From the NCBI RefSeq assembly GCF_958979055.1, contig NC_084892.1, forward strand, positions 23,462,001 through 23,526,000: 64,000 nucleotides of DNA, given 5' to 3'. This stretch comes from Alnus glutinosa. Its lineage: Eukaryota; Streptophyta; Magnoliopsida; Fagales; Betulaceae. The notes below the pieces were generated by a model. That model was not told the origin of the DNA, ran no database searches, and saw only the letters and a list, made by a program, of their open reading frames with translations. Shown in pieces: positions 1 to 11,319 of the stretch (positions within the stretch are counted from its first letter, which is position 1; each line of letters begins with the position of its first letter). Position numbers and translations under genes: made by a program.

Positions 1-323
1 CGGCAAAATCTTTAAAATTTGGAAAGTAAACAACTTTTACTACATTTAAAATAGACTTTTAATCTTGGCCGTCGGTTTAAAGTACAGCAGATATGCTGTT
101 ATTTAAACGACAGCATGAACCATCCCAAAGTAGCGAAAGACTATCGATAAAAAGTCGCTGTCACATCTACAAATTCAAAATCACTGGCGTATATTTTTTA
201 CTTTTTCAATTACACGAAACAACTTTACCTACCTATACAACGAAGACTTCCCTAATGACATATACATCTCCAAATCATCGGGAGAAAAATGGCGGAAAAA
301 CAAAAAAATCGCCATGTAAGTTT
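1..323. other. 3' flank of truncated EXO70H copy 0, lacking the insertions seen in copies 1 and 2
   Basis: No gene is seen here. From about 143 the sequence aligns to 3827 onward (flank of copy 1), but it lacks the MITE that occupies 3891-4194 there, so 191-205 is the pre-insertion site. It also lacks about 125 bp found near 4222-4345. The two versions differ at scattered bases up to 246 and look identical from 247 to 1222. The open frame at 93-389 has no recognisable product and is rejected. Confidence 0.6.
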
Positions 324-1222
324 CTACGCTTTGAACCGCAAACGCCGCCGATGAGTCGAGGACGACGAAGAGGAAGGGCTACTTACTGAGTCCGTCGTCC
401 CAAAGAACAAATCCGATAGGTGATTCCCCACATCTTCAGGGGCAAATCTGACATATAACCCCACGTTCCTCTCTCCTCCAACGGTAGGCCTATGCTTCTC
501 GTAAAATTCCCTGTAAACCGTCACAACCTTTCTCGCTATGGACACCTTGATTTCGTCTCGGAGTTTTGGGTCCGATACGATGACTGAACTCTGCTTCCGA
601 CACGCTTCCTCGAAACTCAAATTAAATTTTCTGAATATCTCCTTCGCTTCCGCCGGCGAAATCACGGCCGACGGATTCTGCGGCAGTGACGCCACTACCT
701 TGCCCCACGCCAACCTCTCGTAATTCGTGGCGAACTGTCTCGCTTTCGCTTCGTGCCTCGTGATCCATTCCTCTCCGAGAAGGTACTGAAGGTTCGACGT
801 ACGGACCTTGGAGACCACGTGTTGAAGATTGTTGGTTAGGAATATGTATGAGAGCGATACGTCTTTGTAATGCTCGGCGTTGCGGTCAAGCTTACACAGA
901 AGCACGAGGATTAGCCAAGCCATGCGCATGGAAATCGCCGGTGCCTGAGAGTCATCGGACTGTGGAATATCGAAGTAAGATTCCGGCAGCGACGATCTCT
1001 GCGGCGGAGGGCACTCGGCGAAAATATCTTCGAGGACGTTGCTGTAATCGGCGAGCATCGAGAGGTAGTTCATCGCGTCGAGCGTCAGTGGGTGAACCCC
1101 GCCGCCGCGGGCGAGCGACTTGGAGTACGAGTTCTTCTGGATCGTTGACTCGAAGTCAGATACCATTGCGCGCACTGACTCGGTGATCCCGATCAGCGAT
1201 GTGAGGGCTTGGGATCGGACTG
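324..1222 (-). pseudogene. EXO70H-type exocyst subunit, 5'-truncated copy 0 (C-terminal 298 residues)
   Basis: This is the C-terminal half of an EXO70H-like exocyst subunit, corresponding to residues 335-632 of the full copies and identical to them in that range. It starts inside the Exo70 C-terminal helical domain and keeps the serine-rich tail and the terminal RRRLRFKA. The gene breaks at 1222/1223, where it joins the leader of an LTR retrotransposon. The open frame therefore extends to 1262 with 14 residues encoded by the retroelement and an ATG there, but no promoter is evident and the N-terminal region is gone. I call it a pseudogene. Whether the break is biological or an assembly join cannot be decided from sequence alone. 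Confidence 0.88.
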
Positions 1223-1986
1223 TGCGAACACGAATTTGAGACTGTACACCCGTGTAACACATCTGTATATTTTCAGCACCGATTTGGTGTTACCAGATTC
1301 CGATCTAAGATTCCAAACTTGATTTGATCACGCAGTCACCCTTGTGGATTTTTTTTTCGCAAGAACGATTTGTCATTCCCACAAACGGCGCCAAACTGTT
1401 GGTACAGTTTCTGGTACGGTGACGTGTTGCCTTGTGATTCGTTGCCTTCCTTGATGTTCGCTCCCCTCGTAATCTGCAAAATAATAAACGGCTCGTCGGA
1501 CTATGAGGGTGCCGACCGGACCCCCACTCCGATGCCTAAGTCAGTTCAAACTAATTTTCTGGAAGAATATATGTAATCTCAAAAGCTCAGAGAATCTGCT
1601 TGTTTCTTAAATACCTGACGCCGTAGTCTTATTTATAGACTCACAGTTCACAGTTATAAAACCGCTAGAGTGCTTGGAGCATAATCTAATTAGGAGTCTG
1701 AGTCCTAGATCACATAGTCTTGAGTCTTATCTTCATAGAATTCAAATTGGGTAGTAGAGTCCAAACTGGATAGGACACTACCCCTTTAGCTAATGTCATT
1801 CTATTAGGTACCTTATCCCATATTTGATGGGATAGAAGCCTATTTGATATATTCTGAATATCCGTCTTTTTGGAGATAACGAATGGTCTTGTACTTGGGT
1901 CTGATCTGGCCGGGCCAACCTGATGGGCTTGGCCCCCGATACTACCTTAGGCCCACGTGTCTTTGGAGCTGATTATTTCTCCAACA
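1223..1986 (-). mobile_element. Truncated LTR retrotransposon end: leader, primer-binding site and one LTR
   Basis: The 590 bp LTR spans 1397-1986. It starts TGTTGG and ends CCAACA. In minus orientation it has a TATAAATA-type promoter element near 1630. Next to it, at 1376-1394, lies the reverse complement of a gypsy/Tat-type primer-binding site (TGGCGCCGTTTGTGGGAA), and the leader runs to the break at 1223. The segment is identical to 25011-25774, the end of the full-length element, and has the same right flank (ACAAATAC). The insertion therefore predates the A/B duplication, and this copy was cut during or after it. Confidence 0.85.
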
Positions 1987-3539
1987 ACAAATACTTAGTT
2001 CAAACTATTTAAAATACTTGCAATGTGGGCTTTTGCCGTATTGAGCTCATCCAAAGTACCGTCGTCTCGGATTTTTCTCTGTCCATGAAGTCCTTAGATA
2101 TGTTTTCATACCAGAATAGCATTCTCGCGACTCTTCACTGTCATTTCTCGAGGATGACCAATTCGACGACATCTAAATCAACAGACAAATGATTTCAAAT
2201 TAACAAATAAAGAATGTGATTCCCGTAGAATGTATATATGTCTAAATAACCCAAAATTAACGGTTCGCATTTCATATGATGAAACAATAAGCTGATGTTA
2301 TACTACACACGAGCCGGTAGAATCGAAAATGCATGAGAAATTAAATTATCAAGAACATTCATGAAAAGTAAAAACAAATACATGAGTAAATCTCAACCAA
2401 TTTCCTTTGTTTGAGAGGACTACACTACGTGAAAGTTATTGATTGACGTTGCCTTCGTTTATGCATGCTTACAATATTGTTTCCTTTTCCATGGGCGATT
2501 CGGAATAGATTCCTTAGAATCATCCTCTTCCCACGTCACTTTTTCCCTTCCCACAATTCTACCGTCACAACCATTCTCTCACCCATTCATTAAAGTCACA
2601 ATACACGTCTCCACACCCATCTTCTTGGTGATTTTGTGAGTGTCGGCTTCCGAATTTAAATCAGATGAAGATATGAATATAAAATTATATAAGTTAATTT
2701 AACCTGGTTCATTAATTTGTTTAAATGTATTAAATTTTTTAATCTTAATTTGTTAATTTTGTATTATATTTGTTGGTCGTATAACAAATTATCAGTCCAA
2801 AATGTCTTCTATTGTTTTAAGTGGTGTCAAAGCATAAGTATAAAACTATAAGTCAAACATAATTAAACTGACCCATCTCATATAAGATGCATACAAAAAC
2901 GAAACCTGAACTTAAAAGTATTTCAAATACTTTTGAAATGCTATTATGTTTGGGTTACATCATTTCTAGTGATGCAAGAAGTTCTTTTTATGTCACTTTA
3001 AAAATATTGTAGCTTTTAAAATCACAATTTAATTTGTGATAGATAACTATTAGATTTTGAATCAATAATAATTTTTAAAAATTCTCATAATTTTGTAAGA
3101 GACACAAAAAAGCCTTATAGTGTTCAACAAATTTGTTGAGCACCCTAGCATTGTAACTTAACAATGCATTAAAGAAAAACTTAATAAAAAAAAAATCATA
3201 TAATTAGCTTTCTTTCTTAAGAACCGTGAAGCAAATAATTAAAATAAAGAGTTGGATGTAGGTATTTAAAAATTTGAATAGTTAAAATAATAATAATTAA
3301 AATATATATGATATTTAAAAATAAAAAATAAAAAATTACTGCCACGAAGGCAAGTATGAAAGGAATGATCTATACACAAATGCACGTATAACGGTATAAG
3401 CAAATAGAGTAAAGACGTTTGGCTGTGTTTGGCAATGAATATGCCATGCCAAGGTAGTAGACAGCCATTTTTTATCTCTTTTTTATTTTTTTATTTATTT
3501 TTTATTTTTTACTTTTTACATTTTTAAAAAACAATCAAT

Positions 3540-3602
<63 letters not shown>

Positions 3603-3890
3603 CATTTTATATTATATCAATAAATTTTTTATTATTATTTGAATAAAAATTTTACTAAAATATAATTTTTTTTTTTACTTTTCTATACAAAACTTTTTAT
3701 ATTATATCACATTTATCACTTTTTATTGACTCAAAAAAATAATAACCCACTATCCCTTTTTATTGACTCTAAAATATACACTACCCGGCAAATCACTTGC
3801 CAAACTTACTCATAAGTACTGAACCACGATCGATAAAAAGTCGATGTCACATCTACAAATTCAAAATCACTGGCGTATATTTTTTACTTT
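1987..3890. other. AT-rich intergenic sequence with a long (AT)n tract
   Basis: No gene is recognised. The stretch contains an (AT)n microsatellite at about 3545-3599, T- and A-rich runs, and a short palindrome near 3121-3143. The open frame at 2439-2639 has no recognisable features. The same sequence lies at 25775-27678 in block B. Confidence 0.6.
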
Positions 3891-4194
3891 GGGAAATGCT
3901 GGTGTTCCCATCAGCATCCCACCCCCATCCGACTACACCCTAAATGATTTTTTTTTTGGGAAATGCTTGTGTTCCCACTAGCATCCCACCCCATCCCACC
4001 ACCCCTAAGTGCAAAAATCTGAAAATGAATTTATTAAATAAAAAAAAAAACCAATTACTTAGGATTGATGGGACGGGGGTGAGATGCCGGTGAAAACACT
4101 AATATTTTCCTTTTTTTTTTTTTTATTTAATAATTTCATTTTCAGTTTTTTCACTTAGGGTGTGGGGATGCTGGTGGGAACACCCGTATTTCCC
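3891..4194. mobile_element. MITE with ~30 bp terminal inverted repeats, internal partial copy (block A)
   Basis: The ends are inverted repeats beginning GGGAAATGCTGGTGTTCCCA and, on the other strand, GGGAAATACGGGTGTTCCCA. A second copy of the left end starts at 3958, so the element is nested or partly duplicated. Copy 0 at 191-205 gives the empty site. Comparison suggests an imperfect 9-10 bp target duplication (TTTTACTTT-like), which fits a Mutator-type MITE, though the superfamily is inferred. It encodes nothing. Confidence 0.75.
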
Positions 4195-4447
4195 TTTTAA
4201 CTTTTTCAATTACATGAAACAACATTAGCTAATGCCTCCTGCACAACGGTTGCTCAAGAAATAAGAAACATAGAGTGAGTCCACACGTGGAGTTCATGCG
4301 GTGGAACCCACGATGTGAGCCTCAACCACGTCTCTTGTCTCAACAGCTTTACCTACCTATACAACGGAGTCTTCCCTAATGACATATACATCTCCAAATC
4401 ATCGGGAGAAAAATGGCGGAAAAACAAAAAAATCGCCATGTAAGTTT

Positions 4448-6346
4448 CTACGCTTTGAACCGCAAACGCCGCCGATGAGTCGAGGACGACGAAGAGGAAG
4501 GGCTACTTACTGAGTCCGTCGTCCCAAAGAACAAATCCGATAGGTGATTCCCCACATCTTCAGGGGCAAATCTGACATATAACCCCACGTTCCTCTCTCC
4601 TCCAACGGTAGGCCTATGCTTCTCGTAAAATTCCCTGTAAACCGTCACAACCTTTCTCGCTATGGACACCTTGATTTCGTCTCGGAGTTTTGGGTCCGAT
4701 ACGATGACTGAACTCTGCTTCCGACACGCTTCCTCGAAACTCAAATTAAATTTTCTGAATATCTCCTTCGCTTCCGCCGGCGAAATCACGGCCGACGGAT
4801 TCTGCGGCAGTGACGCCACTACCTTGCCCCACGCCAACCTCTCGTAATTCGTGGCGAACTGTCTCGCTTTCGCTTCGTGCCTCGTGATCCATTCCTCTCC
4901 GAGAAGGTACTGAAGGTTCGACGTACGGACCTTGGAGACCACGTGTTGAAGATTGTTGGTTAGGAATATGTATGAGAGCGATACGTCTTTGTAATGCTCG
5001 GCGTTGCGGTCAAGCTTACACAGAAGCACGAGGATTAGCCAAGCCATGCGCATGGAAATCGCCGGTGCCTGAGAGTCATCGGACTGTGGAATATCGAAGT
5101 AAGATTCCGGCAGCGACGATCTCTGCGGCGGAGGGCACTCGGCGAAAATATCTTCGAGGACGTTGCTGTAATCGGCGAGCATCGAGAGGTAGTTCATCGC
5201 GTCGAGCGTCAGTGGGTGAACCCCGCCGCCGCGGGCGAGCGACTTGGAGTACGAGTTCTTCTGGATCGTTGACTCGAAGTCAGATACCATTGCGCGCACT
5301 GACTCGGTGATCCCGATCAGCGATGTGAGGGCTTGGGATCGGACTGTGGCGGTGGATTCGAGCGCGAAGATGGACTCGATCTCGAGCCAGTTCTCGGAAA
5401 TGGCGGTGTACATGTCGAGCACGCGAAAGATTTTTTCGGGAGATTTCGGAGATTTGCTTTTGGCAACGACTTCGGGGAATCCGAACAGAAGAGTAGCGCC
5501 TTCTTTGGAGATCTCGGCAAAGCAAGACTCTCTGATAGAGTCGGAGGCAGCAAAGACGTGGTCGCAGAGAATTCTCTCCCCATGTAAGAGCGTTTTCAAG
5601 GAGATCTTCACTGCGCTCAACCAGCTCCTGATCTTCAGGTCCAGAACTTCCCAGTCCATCTTGTTAATATGAGAGGAACTCAGTTTCTCCACGCCTAGTC
5701 GGTAAATGCCTTCGTCGACTATAGATTTTCTGATGATTTTGTATATACTCAAGCACTCTTTGGCGTAGCCGGAGGAGATCATGCATTCGGCTATGGACCT
5801 CAAGTCCGCCATGGCAATGGAAGATGCCTCCTCGACCTCGTCGATGGCATCACCGGCGGTCCGCACATCTTCGTCGTCCTCATAATCGGACGTGCTTGAT
5901 CTGGTGGAGGCGCGTGAGGATCGGGCAGAGACGGACTCGGGGTCCAGGTGGGCCCGGTTCATGGAGAGGATTTGGTAGAACTCCTTCTGGAGCCTCTTCA
6001 TGGCGATCTGCATGAGGTTCTGGGCGCGGACGAGCTTCTCGGACGTGGAGTTCTCTGAGACCAAGGCGTGCATGGCCTTCTGGAGGGCGTTCACGCAGTT
6101 GATGAACTCCATGGCCTCTTGTTTGCTCTCGTAGAAGAGGGACGTGACTTTGGCGTACGTGGAGCTCTCCGGGTCCCATTTCGTGACCAAGGCCGCGGCG
6201 GCCTCGATACTCTGGTCGATCATGAAGTCCGGGAAGATGCGCCGAGGGGTTGAGACGGAGGGTCCTGCAGGTGAGGAGTGGGGAGAGACGGAAAACGACG
6301 GCGTTCTGGAGTGAAAGAATATGCTCCTCATTCCTTTCCTCGGCAT
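4448..6346 (-). CDS. EXO70H-type exocyst complex subunit, copy 1
   Basis: This is a 632-residue EXO70 subunit of the exocyst, the octameric complex that tethers secretory vesicles to the plasma membrane. Single-exon structure and length fit plant EXO70 groups other than EXO70A. The N-terminus MPRKGM and overall pattern point to the EXO70H1/H2 type; the subgroup is from memory, not a tree. Visible parts are a serine-rich start (residues 1-35), a helical N-terminal region (about 40-125), a Ser/acidic linker (about 140-175), the Exo70 domain (about 245-610) and a run of serines before the basic end. The frame is open a further 150 codons upstream, but I chose the ATG at 6346 because copy 3 starts there and the TATA box lies about 220 bp upstream, which makes the extension 5' UTR. 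The protein is identical to copy 2 and differs from copy 3 at 14 residues by my count. EXO70H/B members are linked to immunity in Arabidopsis; that is family knowledge only. Confidence 0.93.
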   Translation of the reverse strand: MPRKGMRSIFFHSRTPSFSVSPHSSPAGPSVSTPRRIFPDFMIDQSIEAAAALVTKWDPESSTYAKVTSLFYESKQEAMEFINCVNALQKAMHALVSENSTSEKLVRAQNLMQIAMKRLQKEFYQILSMNRAHLDPESVSARSSRASTRSSTSDYEDDEDVRTAGDAIDEVEEASSIAMADLRSIAECMISSGYAKECLSIYKIIRKSIVDEGIYRLGVEKLSSSHINKMDWEVLDLKIRSWLSAVKISLKTLLHGERILCDHVFAASDSIRESCFAEISKEGATLLFGFPEVVAKSKSPKSPEKIFRVLDMYTAISENWLEIESIFALESTATVRSQALTSLIGITESVRAMVSDFESTIQKNSYSKSLARGGGVHPLTLDAMNYLSMLADYSNVLEDIFAECPPPQRSSLPESYFDIPQSDDSQAPAISMRMAWLILVLLCKLDRNAEHYKDVSLSYIFLTNNLQHVVSKVRTSNLQYLLGEEWITRHEAKARQFATNYERLAWGKVVASLPQNPSAVISPAEAKEIFRKFNLSFEEACRKQSSVIVSDPKLRDEIKVSIARKVVTVYREFYEKHRPTVGGERNVGLYVRFAPEDVGNHLSDLFFGTTDSVSSPSSSSSSTHRRRLRFKA

Positions 6347-6559
6347 TTTGAAGCTTTTAGAAGAAGCTCTGTTTGATTTTGGGCTCGTTGCTTTTGCTGG
6401 GTGGTGATAAATACACGCAAAGCTCCGTTTGTTTCTCAGGAAAAGATTTGGCTGGATGGGTGAAAAGGGAAACAGAGCTAAGCGTTTCAGTTTCAGATGG
6501 CAATATTCTTTAATTTGGCCCGATTGTTTGGGCGTTTCCAGATTTGGACTGCGTGGGGG

Positions 6560-6572
6560 TTTATATATATAG
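6560..6572 (-). promoter_or_regulatory. Probable TATA box of EXO70H copy 1
   Basis: On the minus strand this reads CTATATATATAAAC, about 220 bp before the chosen ATG. The same element occurs at 30348-30360 for copy 2, and a shorter TATATAAA at 43249-43256 for copy 3. A W-box-type core (TTGAC) lies upstream at 6652-6656, but such short motifs are common by chance. Confidence 0.55.
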
Positions 6573-6799
6573 ACGAATGAAGGACGCCGGCCGTCGCCAA
6601 AAGAAATAAAGTGAAGCTTCGGATTTGAAAATTGGAAAAAGCACATGGAGATTGACTTTTTATCGTTCAAGAGTTGTGAGTCGCATACACCCACGTAAGC
6701 CGACTCTTTCGCGTTCCACGCGTCAGACTCGAAGCTTGGTTCCGTGCGTCTCAGATAAACGAAAAAAAAAGGATAAAATATAATAAACAAAAACATCGG

Positions 6800-8534
6800 G
6801 CACCGTTTGGAAATGATTATACTAAAGGAAAATTAAAGGAAGCTGCAAATAAAATAAACTGAGACAATTTCGTCCTCCGAGAACTTTGATATTAATTTTC
6901 TAATCACCCCGCGTCAGCACATATACAACCAAATGGGAACGTCATGCTTTTATTTTTTATTTTTCTATATAATATTCCTTCTCCGGGTTGACCATTTATT
7001 TAGAGTCTCCACGCTTTCGTTGAAAAGAAGCCAATCGATCGCAAGTTTTTAATCCTACTTATGGGCGTACGTAAGCGTAAATATCATGGAAAGGCTATCA
7101 AAGAATCAGGGATGACGCAAACACAAATATTATTAGCGGCTCTTAACCTTTCCGATTGTTACTTTCAGGATAAGAAATCACGATCAACTTGCTTGTTTTC
7201 CAAGTTTCATTTGAGCTTCAAGTGAGTCTAAGATTCCGTTTAAGTTTATGATTTTTAAATCACAATGTGATTTGAAAATAGTGATTTTAAAAACTTAATT
7301 AAGTGTTTGATAAAATTGTAATTTTTTTAAAAATACAATTTTCAAACGGTTCATTTTTTTAAAATTTGGTTTAAAACCCTAATTTAGATGTTAGCGGTAT
7401 AAATATATATAAAATATAAAATAAAATGGAGGAGGAGAAAGAGAGAGAGCATAAGTAAAAAGAGACGTATTAGTTATATCTTGACTAAATTGTATTATTT
7501 TCATTATATTGAACTAATCAAGGAATAAAATAACTATACAAGAAAATAAAATAATGGGTTTATTTCCTTATAATAATATTTCTCTTATTTTGATAATTTA
7601 TAATTTTTTTTAAACGATATAGTTTTAATTAAATTCATTTTCAAAGTTATATCCTAATTAACAATTGTTTAATTTATAGTATAACTTAATTAAAGTCAAA
7701 TCCTAATTAACAATTGTTTAATTTATAAAATAAGACCCACTTTGTTGGCATGTAAGCATACCGGCGAAAAAAATAACCTATACTTCATCGCACTCTAATT
7801 TATAATTAGACTGATGTGATAATATTGATCAATATATATATATATATATATTTTAAAAAAAAGGCTGATGAAATAAGATAGAGTGAGTGAAGGTGTACTA
7901 TATGTATGTTACTCCAGAAAACAGAATACAAGATGTCTTGCTCCACATGGTTATCTTATTATTTAAAAATCCTTAAGGAAAATTGTTAAAGTAGTCCTTG
8001 TCATCTACCATTTGAAGAAAATTGTTAGATGCACATGTGGATCTACGTTATAAACAAATCGCTAATTGATATGTGGTATAGTTAATGGCTCAACTTGTTC
8101 TTATTATTTAGTTGATTCTTGCTCTTCTTTACCTCTAAAAGGTCATACTATATATTGAGCATTACAAAGAGGAAGAAAAATATGTAGCCAATTAATACTG
8201 TTTGATTCAAAAAGATTGCCTCAATAATCTACTTCCATCCCATTTTGTATGTGAACCAAATAAGTGGGCGTGCGACGGACTTTTAATAATCGAATGCATG
8301 CATCGATGATAATTCAAATAGCTAGCCACTTTCATGGGTCCTATTTGACGGCTTTTTATTCAGAGTTTAGCTGCCTATTTTCACTGACGAATAATAAATT
8401 AATTGACAAAATCAGCCTTCGTTTATCTTTTAATAATGTGAACTTCAAAACATTTCCATCTCCTCAGACCATCATTTTCAAACTCCACATTTTTATTCCC
8501 ATTTTTGGTCAAGTACAAGCAAGAAATGGAGCCA

Positions 8535-8574
<40 letters not shown>

Positions 8575-8914
8575 CGTGCACCTCTCAATTATCATATGTC
8601 TTCGTCATATCATATGCTCTGTTGGCTTTCATTTTCTTGGCCTCCAGGAATTAATATATATACTTGAGAAATAAAATAATTAAACTTTTATTTTCCAAGT
8701 TTTACTTCTATGAACATTACCTTTTGTGCAGAGTAATACAATTCAATAGAACATTACAATACGATTGAGATGATGTAGCAGTAATAATCAACACTTATTA
8801 TTATTGTTATTTTGTTACAAGTGTCGTTGATCCAGTGACTGATTTACACTATCACATAGCCCACATGATCATCAAGTTGTATAACAATCCTATCTCTTTT
8901 TGTAATAGGCATAT
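6800..8914. other. AT-rich intergenic region upstream of EXO70H copy 1
   Basis: No gene is recognised. About 6800-7130 is shared, inverted, with the upstream region of copy 3 (42790-43020), so it is part of the ancestral EXO70H promoter side. There is a short direct duplication near 7650-7730 (CCTAATTAACAATTGTTTAA twice) and (AT)n runs near 7830 and 8541-8571. The 136-codon frame at 8264-8674 runs through a microsatellite and looks accidental. Confidence 0.55.
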
Positions 8915-9588
8915 TGTAATAACCCCGACCCCCTTTCGAGGGTAGAATAGTCTTTACCACCTATGAGAATGGATAACTAGACGGGATTAATAAACACATG
9001 ATGTTATATATGAATTTTTAATTCTTGATATTAATTCATATTTCTTGATATTAAATAGCCACTCATATATTTTATTAAAACACCTACTTTTAAATTTAAT
9101 AAATTTATATCAATTTAAGTTCCACTTTTATAATTTATATTTATAAAAAAATATGAGGACCGGATTTTATATTTTTATGCAATTTTATTCCTATTAAAAT
9201 ACCTGTTTTTTTATATAAAACCCTAGTAGCCAAAGAATAAAACCCTACTCCTATAAATACCCCCTCTTAGTCGTTACTCCGATCCCTTTCCTCACCTCAC
9301 AAAATATTTTCCTACCAGCTGTCTCTTCATTGTTGCACGCAGGACCACTGCAGGTATATTTTGGTCTCTTTTCTTTTCTCTTCTATTTGTTTATTTTTCT
9401 CCTTCACATGATGCAGCCGAGGCCCACACCTATTATCCTTCTTTGTTTTCTTTTTCTTTTTTTTCTCTCTCCTTTGTCTTCTCCAAATCCCAACGTCATA
9501 TGTGTATTGTCTTCCTTTTCTTTGTTTTTTTTTTTTTTTTCTCTTTCCCTATTCTTTCTTTTTTCTAATACCACCGAGAGGTATATAG

Positions 9589-9620
<32 letters not shown>

Positions 9621-11319
9621 TTTTTTTATCTTCTCTTGTCTTAGCCAAACTCAATTCAGAATGGTTGGATTATGAAATCCTCTCACTTTTCAATTCAGCC
9701 AGAGGCTATTTTGGGGGAAACGATAAATTGTTGTTTATTTTGTTTTGATTCTTTTCTTTTTACTTTTATGTACAGATTTGGGTTTGCCCTAAATTCTTTC
9801 ACAAAGAGATGTATAGTCCAAAAAAATTTCTATTTTTGGTACAAAGTAGTTTAATGTAAACATTCAAATCTTCTTGTAAATTCCTTAAAAATCATGGATC
9901 ATTTTTATAAATTATTTTACTTAAGGGTATAGTTTGTGATATCGGAATAACTCTATAATTATAAAAGAGAATATTTCTGATGACAATTACCTTTACTAAT
10001 GTCGTTAAACATATATCTAGAGAATACATTCTCAGTAGGTTAGCAAGACAAATCCTAGTAGTGTTAGTGTGTAGTTTAGTGACTAGCACGAGGTATTGAT
10101 TTATTTAAACCTGTACCAGGTGACTAGTTAGCAGTCGAGATAGTCCAGCAACTTATTTGCAATCAGAGAGGTAAGGGATCCTCTACCCATTTTCAAATTG
10201 TTTTATGTCATATTACTTTATCTTTTTTTTAAAACATATTTGAAATTAATTGTTCTTGTTCTATATTTCAAATTATATTGATGCATGAAGGACTGTTATA
10301 AAAATAGTTTTGAGATGAAAATTGTCGGTATAAATGTTAATCTTGAAATCACTGTTTTAAAAGAAGCTTTGATTATAAAGGATTTTCTAGTTATTCGTAA
10401 ATTGTATAGTTGGTTCCCGATACGGGAAGTTACAGCTTTTTTGAAATTAATGAGAAAATGAGAGTAAAAACCCTTCCACACTATGCCTCAAAAGTTATGA
10501 AAGGAATACGAATAATTTGTGAGAATGAAATTTTTATAAATGAGGCACATGTGTGGAGGAGGCTATTATTTTGGCCCCAGAGATATTCACAGAGATTTAC
10601 AGAGTTTAAGCTCGGTACCGTTGCTTGGATGGAAGCGCAACCGCTCAAGGACTTAGAGAGAGCGGATCCATCCCTATGTCATGCGAAGTGCACTTCAATT
10701 AATTAGTTGACGGGGCAGGGCCTGTGGCCACAGTTTACCTGCCTGAGGTTGCAGTAGACCGTGCAACCCTAGTACACAGGGCGTAATAGTGTACATGGGC
10801 CCTACATATGAGAAATTTATTTATCGACCAGTAATTTTATGTGTTAAGTAAAATGCCGAATTTTTATTTGTATTCTAGAAATTTAGATTTCAAGTGTATT
10901 TTAATAATTGTTTTAAAGAAAATGAAGTTAACTCAACCGTTTTATGGTTGAGGGTTACCTTACTGAGCATTTTTCGCTCACCCCTTATTTTGTTTTGTTT
11001 TCAGGTTATGAGCAGAAAGACCTAGGCGGCCGGGATGGGATCTAGGCTAGCATTAGGACATTACATCTCAGTTACCTTAATAAGTGCACTTGCACAATAA
11101 ATTTAGTTTTTCTTTAGATTTTCAATTATTGAATCAAACATAATTGTTCATTTCGAAATAACTGTTTCCGCATTTATTAAAACTCTGAGTTTTAAAATCT
11201 TTATTATTTTGTTATTAAATTCAGCATATTAGCTAGGTTGTTGGTAGACCTTACGAGTCTTTGCAGTTTGGTGTATGAAAATGGACGAACCTAACCCTTA
11301 GCAGTTTGGGGACGTTACA
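8915..11319. mobile_element. Solo LTR of a large-LTR gypsy-type retrotransposon (block A)
   Basis: This is a 2405 bp element starting TGTAATAACCCC and ending GGGACGTTACA (TG...CA), flanked by the 5 bp target duplication CATAT at 8910-8914 and 11320-11324. Inside are a TATA-like CTATAAATACCCC near 9253 and an AATAAATTTAG polyadenylation-like motif near 11095. No internal region or second LTR adjoins it, so it is a solo LTR left by LTR-LTR recombination. Long LTRs with such ends are typical of Del/Tekay chromoviruses; that assignment is inferred. Open frames inside it have no recognisable product. Confidence 0.82.

Noticed and set aside
3119..3145. Short palindrome GTTCAACAAATTTGTTGAGC considered as a terminator or regulatory site
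   Set aside because: Isolated small palindrome in AT-rich plant intergenic DNA with no gene context.
5244..5672. 142-codon frame on the opposite strand of EXO70H (also in the other copies)
   Set aside because: Antisense shadow of the GC-rich EXO70H coding sequence; conserved only because the gene is.
4448..6796. A 782-codon EXO70H reading frame starting at 6796 (and its twin 28236-30584)
   Set aside because: The extra 150 codons overlap the TATA box and leader, are not conserved in frame in copy 3, and the MPRKGM start at 6346 fits the family.
8264..8674. 136-codon open frame (and copy at 32052-32462)
   Set aside because: It runs through an (AT)n microsatellite giving Tyr/Ile repeats and has no domain; it is accidental.
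10410..10706. 98-codon open frame inside the solo LTR (and copy at 34197-34493)
   Set aside because: Lies wholly within LTR sequence, has no recognised domain, and is best explained as chance.
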